Origin: JAVBSN01 sp031547045
Lineage (GTDB): Bacteria; Bacillota; Clostridia; Lachnospirales; Lachnospiraceae
Assembly (NCBI GenBank): GCA_031547045.1
Contig: JAVBSN010000010.1
Location: forward strand, 1-45,455
Reading direction: 5' to 3'
DNA: 45,455 nucleotides
A model generated the notes under the pieces. It worked only from the letters and a program-made list of their open reading frames with translations, was not told the DNA's origin and did not search any database. Below, piece after piece: positions 9,258 to 18,003 of this stretch (its first letter is position 1; each line of letters opens with the position of its first letter). The translations under genes and the position numbers were made by a program.

Positions 9258-11912
9258 TTATTTTTTAAGAACAATTACTACTACTACACCTACCACTAGT
9301 ACTATAACAATTGATATAATTATTATAATAGTGTTAATATCTATTTTTGTTTTCACATTTTCTTTATTGTCTATAATATCTTCTGATTTATCGGCTACAA
9401 GTATAACATCTGAAACCGAAATTTCAAAATCTTTAGTTGTTCCATCCTCTAGATATGCTGTTACTACTGTTGTTCCATTTCCTATAGGATAAATAGCAGT
9501 CTCAACCTTTCCATTTTCAACAAACATCACTCTATTATCAACATAGGCAATACCATTATCTTTTGATACAAATGCTACTAATGCACCATCTTTATCTGCT
9601 TCCACATTAAGAATTGCCTTATTTTCTGTTTCTATGCCTTTAATATCAATATTAGCATCTTTCACTGTTACAGATGATACTTGTATTATATCATTATCTG
9701 AGCCTTCATCAAACACTAAATTAGTAATTGTAAATATAACTTTTATATTTGTAGGGTTGGATGTGTCACTAATATTTAATACATGGTCTACTACTGTTAC
9801 TTCATCTACATAAGAACCATCCCATGAATTAAGAGGATCATTAGTATCTAATACTCCTGAAGGTTTTATGGCACTCTTTGGTTCTTGTTGATTTATAGTT
9901 AGATTAACTCCATCTACTATTACTTCATCATAATATATATCACAAGATAGTAAGGGGGACTTTTTCGCATCACCCTTGGTTACTGCATCATCTTTAATAT
10001 ACACTGCTGTTAGATTTTTAAGTGCTGTTACTCCTGCGCTTGTTGCTGCAGCCGATAAATCTGTAGCACAATCAAATTCTAATGTATATTGTCCATCTTC
10101 TGTAATTGTTATTGCTTTGCCACATTCATTACTATAATATTCTGCTTGAGAATCATTATAATATACATTTAATGCAATAGCTATTTCTCCTGTAGAATCA
10201 CTGCCAATTACTGTTACTGGTATTACCTTAGTTGCTCCGTTCGATGCAGTAACTACTATGTAGGCTGTTCCAACATCTTTGCCAACTACTTTTCCTATAG
10301 TAGAAACAGTTGCAACTTCTTCATTCGTAGATCTATAGCTACATGTCATACCCTCTGCAAATGCATTAAGGTAACTGCTTTTACCAGCCACTACGGTTAT
10401 GCTATTGGTAGCAACTATTATTTCTCCATCAACTTTTTCTGAACTAGGCAGTACATTTACACTAATTGTAACCTCTGCTTCACCACTCTCAGAATAACCG
10501 ATAACCTTAGTATTACCAATTCCTCTAGCTCTAATTTTTCCGTTATATACTGTAGCTATACTTTCATCTTCTGTTTTCCATAGTACAACATCATTACTAT
10601 TACTTGGTGTTATAGAATAATTCACACTATACATATCTCCAAACATCAGATTTATATCAGAATTATCAACACTAATTTCTGTAATAGGTGTTATCTTAGT
10701 TCCTTTACTTATATCTGATAGATTCTCTTTACCTTCTACAAATAAACCTCTCATCATTGCTGCTTTAAGTTCTGGATATATACATTCTCCAGTTGTTCTA
10801 TCAATAATAGTAAAACTATAATCTGGCTCCATTGATAAATCATACCAACCTTGATCCCAATAGCAAGGGACAATTTTGCTATTTTGGCACATTCTATTTA
10901 CAACCTCAAAATGATAAGCTCTCTCAATATCATTTTGTTTATTAATAGCACCATACTCACCTAGAAGTACAGGTATTCCTTTTGATGTAAATTGCTTTTC
11001 TAATAAATCAAATTCTCTTTTTAAACTAGTTGCATTTTCTGAACTCCAAGTAGTCTTACCCATAGTTTCAACTAGACCAAATGTATAATCATAGTGATGA
11101 ACTGCTACAAATAATTTATTAGAAACACTATCCTTAGGAAGCTTAAAACCATACTCTTCCTTAGTTGTTGTTCCAATATTAGTATATCTTCCTGGTATAA
11201 CTAGCCATCTACTACTGTTATTCGAACCTGCTTCTCGAACTGTATCTACAAATATTTGATTAAGTTCATTTATTACTTCTAAATCTCTTTTTATATCTGC
11301 ATCTGAATCACTAGGGCCTTTCACCTCATTCATAGATTCAAAAACAACATGCTCATCGTAGTCTTTAAATTCTTCAGCTATTTGCGCCCATACTGCTCCA
11401 AATTTGTCATATAATGCATCTCTATCATCAGTTGCTACACGAAGCCAACCCATTTGCTCTGCACCATCATGATGAACATTTATTATTACATACATATCCT
11501 GAGCAACTGCATAATCCACAATGTCTTGTACCCTGCTCATCCAAGCTTCATCTATTTTATAATTATTTTCATCATCTATTTTCGTACCCCATGTTACAGG
11601 AATACGCACTGTGTTAAAGCCTTCATCGTGAACTGCTTTTAACAATGCTTTTGTTGTCTCTACACTTTGCCATGCTGTTTCGCTAGGAGTAAATCCTGTA
11701 TGTCCATCCATTGTATTACCTAGATTCCAGCCAGCTCCCATTTCTGCTACTATTTCATCTGCATCCAGATCTCTCATTAGTCTACTACTTGTAGTAGTTT
11801 CTGGAGGATCACTGCCCTCTACTGTTTCTGCTTGTACGCTAATTGTTAATATATTAAGAAGCATTAATGTACATACTAATAATGCTATTACTTTCTTTAT
11901 TTTTATTTTCAT
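9258..11912 (-). CDS. Membrane-anchored GH5 endo-glucanase with Ig-like and CBM-like domains
   Basis: A secreted 884-residue glycoside hydrolase. The signal peptide ends near VQA-ET (residue 28). The GH5 domain covers about 55-390, with GAGWNLGNTMDG, HH at 147-148, the acid/base E196 in FESMNEV and the nucleophile E319 in VLLGEYG. The segment order fits subfamily 4, which holds endo-glucanases and xyloglucanases; the subfamily is inferred. Two Big_2-like Ig domains follow (about 409-488 and 497-570). Next are a carbohydrate-binding-like domain (576-735) related to the repeats of the protein at 18515, and another Ig-like stretch (757-837). The end is a 23-residue hydrophobic segment and KK, so the enzyme stays on the membrane. 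No sortase motif. The start overlaps the yesL stop (ATGA), showing coupling. Backbone cleavage of beta-glucan or xyloglucan at the cell surface is the likely role. Confidence 0.92.
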   Translation of the reverse strand: MKIKIKKVIALLVCTLMLLNILTISVQAETVEGSDPPETTTSSRLMRDLDADEIVAEMGAGWNLGNTMDGHTGFTPSETAWQSVETTKALLKAVHDEGFNTVRIPVTWGTKIDDENNYKIDEAWMSRVQDIVDYAVAQDMYVIINVHHDGAEQMGWLRVATDDRDALYDKFGAVWAQIAEEFKDYDEHVVFESMNEVKGPSDSDADIKRDLEVINELNQIFVDTVREAGSNNSSRWLVIPGRYTNIGTTTKEEYGFKLPKDSVSNKLFVAVHHYDYTFGLVETMGKTTWSSENATSLKREFDLLEKQFTSKGIPVLLGEYGAINKQNDIERAYHFEVVNRMCQNSKIVPCYWDQGWYDLSMEPDYSFTIIDRTTGECIYPELKAAMMRGLFVEGKENLSDISKGTKITPITEISVDNSDINLMFGDMYSVNYSITPSNSNDVVLWKTEDESIATVYNGKIRARGIGNTKVIGYSESGEAEVTISVNVLPSSEKVDGEIIVATNSITVVAGKSSYLNAFAEGMTCSYRSTNEEVATVSTIGKVVGKDVGTAYIVVTASNGATKVIPVTVIGSDSTGEIAIALNVYYNDSQAEYYSNECGKAITITEDGQYTLEFDCATDLSAAATSAGVTALKNLTAVYIKDDAVTKGDAKKSPLLSCDIYYDEVIVDGVNLTINQQEPKSAIKPSGVLDTNDPLNSWDGSYVDEVTVVDHVLNISDTSNPTNIKVIFTITNLVFDEGSDNDIIQVSSVTVKDANIDIKGIETENKAILNVEADKDGALVAFVSKDNGIAYVDNRVMFVENGKVETAIYPIGNGTTVVTAYLEDGTTKDFEISVSDVILVADKSEDIIDNKENVKTKIDINTIIIIISIVIVLVVGVVVVIVLKK

Positions 11913-12571
11913 ATATTTTCCTCTTCATTATCCTCACTAACTGTCTTTACCACAACCGCTCCTGGTTGTAATTCTATCTGTTTAAATATATATTTAGAAA
12001 ATCCACTTATTGTATACATGATGCAAGCTGGTCCTATAAGAATACCTATAAACACTAATGTATCATTCCACAAAAACACCATACATTCTACTGCTACAAC
12101 AAACACCATCATTACAGTTCTCACTATGTATTTCATAGATATTTTAAATGAATTCCTAAGGGTTTTCCCTACGGTATTATCGTATCTTGCTATTAGTGGA
12201 TATGCATATATAAGTGAACATACAAAAATAAAGCAAGACACTATTGCTATTATTAAAAATATTACTGGATTACCTTCTACTACTTCAAAAAGTTGAAAAT
12301 CCATATACACTACATATACACAAACAAAATTAATTATTCCTAATAAAATTCCCTGTTTAAAGTTATTCTTAAATGCCTTTATAAATTGTTTTAATATATA
12401 TCCTTCTTCGTCATCTACCATTTTAAGTGCTACTTCAAAAGTAGCTACAGTTGCAGGACCTATAGTTATAATTGGTAGGCACGCTATTAACCAACAAAAA
12501 TTAAGCTTAATTACATTTAATAAAGCACTCATAAATCTATATACTGGACTATCTATACTAAAAAATTTCAT
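11909..12571 (-). CDS. yesL: YesL-family (DUF624) membrane protein
   Basis: A 220-residue membrane protein of the DUF624/YesL family. The opening MKFFSIDSPVYRFMSALLNV and the segment LIACLPIITIGPATVA are typical, and five to six hydrophobic segments follow. YesL proteins are found with LplABC-type transporters and YesMN regulators, but their molecular task is unknown. The gene follows the lipoprotein gene after a stem-loop, has a GGAGG site, and overlaps the GH5 start by four bases. Confidence 0.9.
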   Translation of the reverse strand: MKFFSIDSPVYRFMSALLNVIKLNFCWLIACLPIITIGPATVATFEVALKMVDDEEGYILKQFIKAFKNNFKQGILLGIINFVCVYVVYMDFQLFEVVEGNPVIFLIIAIVSCFIFVCSLIYAYPLIARYDNTVGKTLRNSFKISMKYIVRTVMMVFVVAVECMVFLWNDTLVFIGILIGPACIMYTISGFSKYIFKQIELQPGAVVVKTVSEDNEEENI

Positions 12572-12598
12572 AACCTACCTCCACGTTTTTTATAAATT

Positions 12599-12625
12599 AA
12601 AGGCTGCCCTAAACGAACAGCCCCT
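12599..12625 (-). terminator. Stem-loop between lplA and yesL
   Basis: On the minus strand, AGGGGCTG pairs with CAGCCTTT (two G-U pairs) around an 11-base loop, followed by AT-rich sequence and a run of A. It lies after the lplA stop and before yesL. It may be a partial terminator or an mRNA-stabilising hairpin that keeps lplA mRNA above that of the downstream genes. Confidence 0.55.
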
Positions 12626-12666
12626 AATTTTATATTATACACCACATTTTATAATCTATCTACGCT

Positions 12667-14376
12667 CTACTCAGTTTTTAAAGCATCCTCAAAACCTTTA
12701 CGAGTATTTGCTTCATTTACAGACCATTCAATACATTTATCATAACCATACTCGTTAGCTTTGCTAATCATTTCTGCAACGATTTGGTCATACTCTTCAT
12801 CTGTCTTAGCATAAATTGCTTTCCATGAATAAGTTGTAATACAATCTGTTACCTGTGCCCAAGTTGTCTTAAGCTCTCCCGGTCTTGAACTTTGAACATA
12901 TGCTGTAATTGGAGATACCCTGTAATTAGTTCCTTCCATATACTGTTCAATAGTATCGGCACCTGTATAATCTCTCCAATCTTGCTCAATATCACTCTTA
13001 GCTTCTGTTAAGTTACTCTTCCATGCTTCATCGTTATATGTTTCACCATTTGAATCTGGATTTTCTGAATCTAAGTTCCAAGTTGTATTACATACTTGGA
13101 ATTGACCATCTTTAAATGTTCCTGTGTAATCACCTTCCATAGGAGTTAATACATCTGCGTTTGTTTTTAAACCTAACTCTGTAAAGTAAGTATTTCCATC
13201 TTCGTCATAATCCCAAGTTACACCTTGAGGACCATATTCCATTGTCATTCTTCCTTCAGGAGTTGCTAAATAGTTGATTACTTCCATGCAAAGCTCCGGA
13301 TATTCTGTCTTAGCACCAATTGACCATACACGAACACCACCTAATACACTCATACCATATACAATAGGTCTTGCATCTGCAGGTGTTAATGATCTCATCA
13401 TCTTTCCTTCTGCAACATGTTCATCGGTGTTGTATGCAAGATACCCTGCATAGTTAAATATTGAGAAGAATGTTCCACCCTTTTTAACCTTTTCAAACAT
13501 AGTGTCATAAGTTGCTGTCATTGAATCTGGATCTAATAAATCATTTTGATATAAATTATTATAGAATTTTAACATTTCTAGGTATGGACCATTTTCTTCT
13601 AATGCATCATGATAATCACCTGTTTCTGGATCATATAATCCAACACCTAATTCATCATATCCATAGTATGCTGTTGCTGTAGCTTTAACATACATAACCA
13701 TAGTTCCATCCCAATCTGGCCACAAAGATACAGCATATGTTGGGTTGCCTGCATCATCTGTAGGACAAATTTCTTTCATATCTTTAAATAATTCAACCAT
13801 ATCATCTAAATCTTTAACTGCTGGATAACCTAACTCTTTGTATAGATCCCAACGAGTATCCCATGTATAGAAGAATGCTTGATGCTCTTCACTGTTAAGT
13901 GCAACGTCATGTCCGAAACCATGTAATAAACCATCTGAATTCATATTTTGGTTCTTCTCTAAAGCATATGGCATATGCTCATAAATGTATGGGCCATATT
14001 CCTCTAATAAATTATCTTCATTCCAGTCATATAGAAGTCCCGCTTCTACAGCCTGTGGATAACCATAATCATCATCATCACTACCCCAAACTACTATATC
14101 TCCTAAATCTCCTGCTTCCATTCTTGTATCATATACACCGTCTGCATCGGGAACAATATTTAATATAACATTAAATTCATCAAGTAATACTTGACCTGAC
14201 CAACCTGTTTGTTCTCCAGAAAAGTTTGCTGTTTGGCTATATACTGTTAATGTAATTGGCTTTCCGCTTCCACCTGTTCCACCAGTACATCCTGACATTG
14301 TTCCCATAACAAAAGCTAAACTTAATGCTAATGCTGTAGCTTTTTTCACTACTCTCTTAAATCCTTTTCTAATCAT
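12667..14376 (-). CDS. lplA: Sugar ABC transporter solute-binding lipoprotein (LplA type)
   Basis: A 569-residue extracellular binding protein. The N-terminus is basic, then hydrophobic, with a lipobox MSGC (C29) and a Gly-rich TGGTGGSGK linker, so it is lipid-anchored outside the membrane. The mature part opens PITLTVYSQTANF and has the acidic, aromatic-rich composition of LplA/YtcQ proteins (GDLGDIVVWG, YLATPEGRMTMEYGPQG), which bind complex oligosaccharides. GGAGG precedes the ATG. It is third after lplB and lplC but separated from lplC by 240 bases of repeats (14377-14616), so its expression may differ from that of the permeases. Substrate is inferred to be a glucan or xyloglucan oligosaccharide from the context. 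Confidence 0.9.
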   Translation of the reverse strand: MIRKGFKRVVKKATALALSLAFVMGTMSGCTGGTGGSGKPITLTVYSQTANFSGEQTGWSGQVLLDEFNVILNIVPDADGVYDTRMEAGDLGDIVVWGSDDDDYGYPQAVEAGLLYDWNEDNLLEEYGPYIYEHMPYALEKNQNMNSDGLLHGFGHDVALNSEEHQAFFYTWDTRWDLYKELGYPAVKDLDDMVELFKDMKEICPTDDAGNPTYAVSLWPDWDGTMVMYVKATATAYYGYDELGVGLYDPETGDYHDALEENGPYLEMLKFYNNLYQNDLLDPDSMTATYDTMFEKVKKGGTFFSIFNYAGYLAYNTDEHVAEGKMMRSLTPADARPIVYGMSVLGGVRVWSIGAKTEYPELCMEVINYLATPEGRMTMEYGPQGVTWDYDEDGNTYFTELGLKTNADVLTPMEGDYTGTFKDGQFQVCNTTWNLDSENPDSNGETYNDEAWKSNLTEAKSDIEQDWRDYTGADTIEQYMEGTNYRVSPITAYVQSSRPGELKTTWAQVTDCITTYSWKAIYAKTDEEYDQIVAEMISKANEYGYDKCIEWSVNEANTRKGFEDALKTE

Positions 14377-14406
14377 AATCTTCCTCCTTTATTTACATAC
14401 CCATAT

Positions 14407-14614
14407 CTGTCAGGTTACTCTTACTAAGTTCTCTGCCTATCGCTAAGTGCGGTAACACGACTACGACTAGGCTCGATAGCACCTCGCCAAGTTCTCAATC
14501 CTGCGGATATACTTTCGTACTGTCTGTCAGGTTACTCTTACTAAGCTCGAAAACACCTCGCTAAGTGCGGTAACACGACTACGACTAGGCTCGAAAACAC
14601 CTCGCCAAGTTCTC
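14407..14614. repeat. Two-copy 90-bp GC-rich intergenic repeat
   Basis: Unit 1 (14407-14496) and unit 2 (14524-14614) share the blocks CTGTCAGGTTACTCTTACTA, CTAAGTGCGGTAACACGACT, ACGACTAGGCTCGA and CACCTCGCCAAGTTCTC. A third CTGTCAG begins at 14614, over the lplC stop codon. Within unit 2 there is a shorter repeat, CTCGAAAACACCTCGCYAAG, at about 14546 and 14590. The block is close to half G+C, while its neighbours are near 30 percent. No open reading frame with a ribosome binding site is evident. It lies between lplC and lplA, so it would be transcribed within the operon mRNA. Confidence 0.9.
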
Positions 14615-14616
14615 TG

Positions 14617-15738
14617 TCAGCCTTTTACTGCTCCAAGCATAATTCCTTCTTCAAAATATCTTTGCATAAATGGATATACCATTAAGATTGGTATTATTGA
14701 TACCATTGAAATTGTATATTTTATTACCTTACCATTCATTGCATAATCTAATGCTGCTGATGAACCGCCTGCTGTATTCATTAGGGCTCCTAAGTTTGAT
14801 GTACTATTTAGATAGATATATAGTCTATGTTGTAAGGTATATAATTTAGGTGCATTTTGCATTAAAATTAAAGAATCTGTAAATGAGTTCCAGTTAGCTA
14901 CCGCTCCAAATATTGCAATTGTTGCAAGTATTGGTTTACTAAGTGGCCACACTAATTTTCTAAATACTGTAAAATATGAAGCACCATCTATAAATGCACT
15001 TTCTTCAAGTTCTGCTGGTATGGATTCAATATATGTCTTAACTAAGATTATATTATACGGTGCCACAATTCCTGGAATAATATAAGCTACAAAGTGATTT
15101 GTTAATCCTAGCATTGCCATATTTAAGTACCAAGGAATTAATCCTGCATTAAAATACATTGTAATAACTAAAAATCTATAGAAAAACTTTCTATTCCACA
15201 TTTCTTTCTTTGTTACTAAATAACCTACAAATGCTGAAGCTACTACCATTAATGCTGTTCCTAAAATTGTTCTAGCTACAGATACTATAAATGATGAGCC
15301 CAAATCATTAACATTTTTAAGTGCAATATAGTTAGCAACATTTATTCCTCTAGGAATAAAGTTAATCATTCCCTTACTTACTAACTCACCATCAGAGATA
15401 GTATTTATAAATAGATAGTAGAATGGGAAAATACAAGATATTGTAAATACTGCAAAAAACAAATAGTTAAGTATGTTAAATATTACATCACCAAATGTTA
15501 ATTTGTATTTTTTCTTCTTATAATTAATCTTAACCTCTTCACCATCAGGTGTAGTTACCATATAATATTTAGGCTGTTTCTTTTCACGCATATCTTCTTC
15601 TTTTTCACGTTTAGCCTTTTCTTTCATGCGTTGTTTGTGTAATTCTTTTTCTTGTTTCTCAAGATCAGCATCTACTGTAACTTCTTCAACATCTTTATCA
15701 ATTACTTCTTCAATCACATCTTTTTCTTCATTATCCAT
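14617..15738 (-). CDS. lplC: Sugar ABC transporter permease (LplC/YtcP type) with charged N-terminal tail
   Basis: A 373-residue inner-membrane permease of the CUT1 sugar family. The core, from about residue 85 on, matches LplC/YtcP: DVIFNILNYLFFAVFTISCIFP, the EAA-type loop EESAFIDGASYFTVFRKLVWPL that docks the ATPase, and the typical end GIMLGAVKG. It has six predicted membrane segments. The first 80 residues are an unusual extension, acidic at first (EEKDVIEEVIDKDVEEV) and then Lys/Glu-rich, probably cytosolic and helical. Usual family length is about 290-310. GGAGG precedes the ATG, 12 bases after lplB. No ATPase is encoded nearby; such systems normally use a shared MsmX-like ATPase from elsewhere. 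Confidence 0.9.
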   Translation of the reverse strand: MDNEEKDVIEEVIDKDVEEVTVDADLEKQEKELHKQRMKEKAKREKEEDMREKKQPKYYMVTTPDGEEVKINYKKKKYKLTFGDVIFNILNYLFFAVFTISCIFPFYYLFINTISDGELVSKGMINFIPRGINVANYIALKNVNDLGSSFIVSVARTILGTALMVVASAFVGYLVTKKEMWNRKFFYRFLVITMYFNAGLIPWYLNMAMLGLTNHFVAYIIPGIVAPYNIILVKTYIESIPAELEESAFIDGASYFTVFRKLVWPLSKPILATIAIFGAVANWNSFTDSLILMQNAPKLYTLQHRLYIYLNSTSNLGALMNTAGGSSAALDYAMNGKVIKYTISMVSIIPILMVYPFMQRYFEEGIMLGAVKG

Positions 15739-15750
15739 TTCTACACCTCC

Positions 15751-17199
15751 TTATACTATACTTTCACCACGAATTAACTTGGAAATACCATTTGCTCCAA
15801 ACAGTAATACTACACTGACTACGGATTTTACCATACCTATAACTGTTGATAGTGAAATACTACCGCCTGTAATACCCAAGTTATATACATATAAATCTAG
15901 AACTTCCATTGTTGACTTATTTGTTGCATTTGAGAATACCAAATATTGATCCATACCATTACTTAACACACCAGCTACTGACATAAGAAGTAATACACAA
16001 TATGTAGGTAATAATCCCGGAATTGTTATGTTCCACATTCTCTGGAATCTTCCTGCACCATCTACTGTCGCAGCTTCATAAAGTTGCCTATCTATACCAG
16101 AGATACCTGCAATATATATAATTGCACTCCAACCTACACCTTTCCATGTTCCCCATGCCAACATCTTAAGCCAAGTGAAATTGTCACCCATTAAGTAGTT
16201 AGTTCCTTCTGTTATCCATCCTTGACTCATTGCAAATGTGTTGATGAAACCATCTGTAGAGAATATTGCTAATGCAAGTGTATATACTAATACCCAACTT
16301 ATAAAGTTAGGGATTGTTGTAAATGTTTGAACAAATCTTCTAAATCTAAGATTCTTTATTTCTGATAGAAATACTGCAAATGCCATTGGAATCCAGCTTG
16401 TTGCTATTCCTAATCCACTCATAACAAGTGTATTTCTAAGAACTCTAACAATATCTTTTTTTGTTGCTGAATTTTCAAATAAGTATGTAAACCATTTAAA
16501 TCCTACAAAGTTATCAAAAGATAATGTTCCACCTGATCTATAATCAAAGAAAGCATATCTCCATCCCCAAAGTGGAAGATAGCAAAATACAAATGCTAAT
16601 AATCCAAATGGAAGAAACATAAGAAACAACTTATATTTTGATTCCATCTCATATTTCATATCCTCTTCAACCTTTGGTAGTACGAACAATAAAATAGCTG
16701 ATACTATAATTACTATAACTACCATTACTGCAAATACATAAAATCCATTTGGAAATGCTGGCTGTACCTTTTCTAATCTATTAGTTCCACTTATTTGTAT
16801 ATAGCTTACAAATATTAATATGAATCCAATAACTTGTGAAAGACATCCTGCTAATGAAACTTTAACACTTACATGCTTTAACTTTAGATTACCTAATGAC
16901 ATACATGCTCCGGCTGCAACTCCTGCAATTCCTAAAGCAAGCAAAATTGAACCTATAAAAATTAGTACAAATGATAACTGGCTTACCCATCCTGTTCTTA
17001 TAGCTCTGCCTGCCTCATTTGTTAAACTAGAATATGATACCGCTGATGTAAATAAAGATAAATTCTTATTTATTAAACCTGAAATCTTAGCCGGATTAAC
17101 ACTTGGTATAAACATTAAAAATACTGCTATCAATGCTATTCCTCGTTGAATCCAAAACAAATATTTTGAGTTATCTTTACTGTTTGTTTTCTCTTCCAT
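15751..17199 (-). CDS. lplB: Sugar ABC transporter permease (LplB type) with extra membrane segments
   Basis: A 482-residue permease partner of LplC. The C-terminal 290 residues match LplB: LFLMFLPFGLLAFVFCYLPL, then the EAA loop EAATVDGAGRFQRMWNITIPGL, with six membrane segments and the FSNATNKSTMEVLDLYVYN block. The first 180 residues are not part of the usual family, which has about 300 residues. They hold four further hydrophobic segments (about 15-35, 72-98, 112-134 and 152-175). GGAGG precedes the ATG. It is the first gene of the minus-strand operon lplB-lplC-lplA-yesL-GH5-lipoprotein. Confidence 0.9.
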   Translation of the reverse strand: MEEKTNSKDNSKYLFWIQRGIALIAVFLMFIPSVNPAKISGLINKNLSLFTSAVSYSSLTNEAGRAIRTGWVSQLSFVLIFIGSILLALGIAGVAAGACMSLGNLKLKHVSVKVSLAGCLSQVIGFILIFVSYIQISGTNRLEKVQPAFPNGFYVFAVMVVIVIIVSAILLFVLPKVEEDMKYEMESKYKLFLMFLPFGLLAFVFCYLPLWGWRYAFFDYRSGGTLSFDNFVGFKWFTYLFENSATKKDIVRVLRNTLVMSGLGIATSWIPMAFAVFLSEIKNLRFRRFVQTFTTIPNFISWVLVYTLALAIFSTDGFINTFAMSQGWITEGTNYLMGDNFTWLKMLAWGTWKGVGWSAIIYIAGISGIDRQLYEAATVDGAGRFQRMWNITIPGLLPTYCVLLLMSVAGVLSNGMDQYLVFSNATNKSTMEVLDLYVYNLGITGGSISLSTVIGMVKSVVSVVLLFGANGISKLIRGESIV

Positions 17200-17255
17200 A
17201 ATAGCCTCCTATATATTTTCTCTTCAAGACATTAGACGGTCTTTAACTTAATATT

Positions 17256-17261
17256 ATTATA
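17256..17261 (-). promoter_or_regulatory. Possible -10 box of the lplB operon
   Basis: TATAAT on the minus strand, 57 bases before the lplB start codon. No good -35 hexamer lies 16-18 bases upstream, which would fit an activator-dependent promoter, for example one needing the YesN-type regulator. The 270-base gap 17200-17469 otherwise holds the hairpin at 17326 and a gene remnant. Confidence 0.35.
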
Positions 17262-17325
17262 GCTAATGTAACTTTATAAAAATACCGTAAATACTTGATT
17301 AAAAATACATTGAATTTTGCAACAC

Positions 17326-17356
17326 AAAGGTCCAACGCATTATACGTTGGACCTTT
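17326..17356 (-). terminator. Hairpin terminator after the arsenic-type module
   Basis: AAAGGTCCAACG (17326-17337) and CGTTGGACCTTT (17345-17356) form a perfect 12-bp stem with a seven-base loop, followed on the minus strand by TTTGTGTTG. A nearly identical hairpin is at 18454-18482. Confidence 0.8.
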
Positions 17357-17390
17357 AATGATATAAATTTAAATTAGTAATTAGTTTAAA

Positions 17391-17470
17391 TTATGCACTT
17401 TTCTGTGCTTGAAACACTGGATCTAATACATTTATAGCTTCCTCTTCATTTGGAAACCACCCTTTCGTTT
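17391..17470 (-). pseudogene. 3'-terminal gene scrap after the C_GCAxxG_C_C gene
   Basis: On the minus strand the frame reads KGWFPNEEEAINVLDPVFQA and ends QKSA before TAA at 17391-17393, with no start. Its first nine codons lie in the direct repeat that also precedes the C_GCAxxG_C_C gene. It is probably the true C-terminal tail of the ACR3-like gene whose other scrap is at 17885-18001, but the family of the tail itself is not certain. Confidence 0.5.
17444..17470 (-). repeat. 27-bp direct repeat, downstream copy
   Basis: Minus-strand AAACGAAAGGGTGGTTTC followed by CAAATGAAG. It matches 17890-17916 at 26 of 27 positions. The two copies bracket the C_GCAxxG_C_C gene; the downstream copy begins at the stop codon of that gene. 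Confidence 0.9.
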
Positions 17471-17895
17471 CATAGAATAGATTCTAATATTTCAGCAGCA
17501 TCTTTTACAAAAGTAGGACATCTCTTCTGTACCTTAACTTTTGCAATTTCCATGTCACCATATTGTAAATCAACATCCAATAGTTCTCTACAATTGGTAG
17601 TACCATGCCTTTCAATAAACTTTTTATCAAATTCTTGTATCAGATTAAATGTTTTTTCTTTTGCTTCAACATCGTTTGGCTGACATTTTCCGTACTTCAA
17701 TCCTATGACAAGATATGCTCCTGTAACTGCACCGCAGGTATGACTTAATCGTGCCATTCCTGCCGCAAAGCCACAGGATAACTTTAAAGCGGTTTCTTTA
17801 TCCAATCCGTAATCTTCACACCAAGCAGATAAAATTGCTTGTGAACAATCATATGTTCCAAAACACTCCATAACTTTTTCAACTTTATTCTTCAT
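17470..17895 (-). CDS. C_GCAxxG_C_C family protein
   Basis: A 141-residue redox-type protein of the C_GCAxxG_C_C family (TIGR01909-like), function unproven. All signature cysteines are visible: C17 in YDCSQAI, CGFAAGMARLSHTCGAVTG (the CGAxxG block), NCREL and RCP near the end. Some members carry heme or are linked to metal and metalloid genes. It has a ribosome binding site (GGGTGG) and start codon inside the upstream 27-bp repeat. It lies between two scraps of an ACR3-like gene, after arsR, which suggests an arsenic-related setting. It appears intact. Confidence 0.88.
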   Translation of the reverse strand: MKNKVEKVMECFGTYDCSQAILSAWCEDYGLDKETALKLSCGFAAGMARLSHTCGAVTGAYLVIGLKYGKCQPNDVEAKEKTFNLIQEFDKKFIERHGTTNCRELLDVDLQYGDMEIAKVKVQKRCPTFVKDAAEILESIL

Positions 17896-18001
17896 TTAGA
17901 AACCACCCTTTCGTTTTCTTTGCAATTTTTACAAGTATGAGTATAACTGGTACTTTGGTATTCTTACCAACATTTTTAATGCTTGCAAAATCCAATACCA
18001 G
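17885..18001 (-). pseudogene. C-terminal remnant of an ACR3-like arsenite transporter
   Basis: Between the arsR stop and the C_GCAxxG_C_C gene, one minus-strand frame reads without a start codon: VGKNTKVPVILILVKIAKKT then KGWF, ending NEE and TAA at 17885-17887. The pattern VG-x4-VPVxLxLVKIAxKTKxWF resembles the last membrane segment of ACR3 arsenite exporters. More than 300 upstream codons expected of ACR3 are missing, and the first eight codons of the scrap are not recognisable. The remnant's end overlaps the next gene's start. Confidence 0.6.
17890..17916 (-). repeat. 27-bp direct repeat, upstream copy
   Basis: Minus-strand AAACGAAAGGGTGGTTTC followed by TAAATGAAG. It carries the ribosome binding site and first codons of the C_GCAxxG_C_C gene, and differs by one base from 17444-17470. 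Confidence 0.9.
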
Positions 18002-18003
18002 AT

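Noticed and set aside
14407..14614. Possible CRISPR array
   Set aside because: Only two long units of 90 bases with sub-repeats and no unique spacers of constant length; no cas genes.
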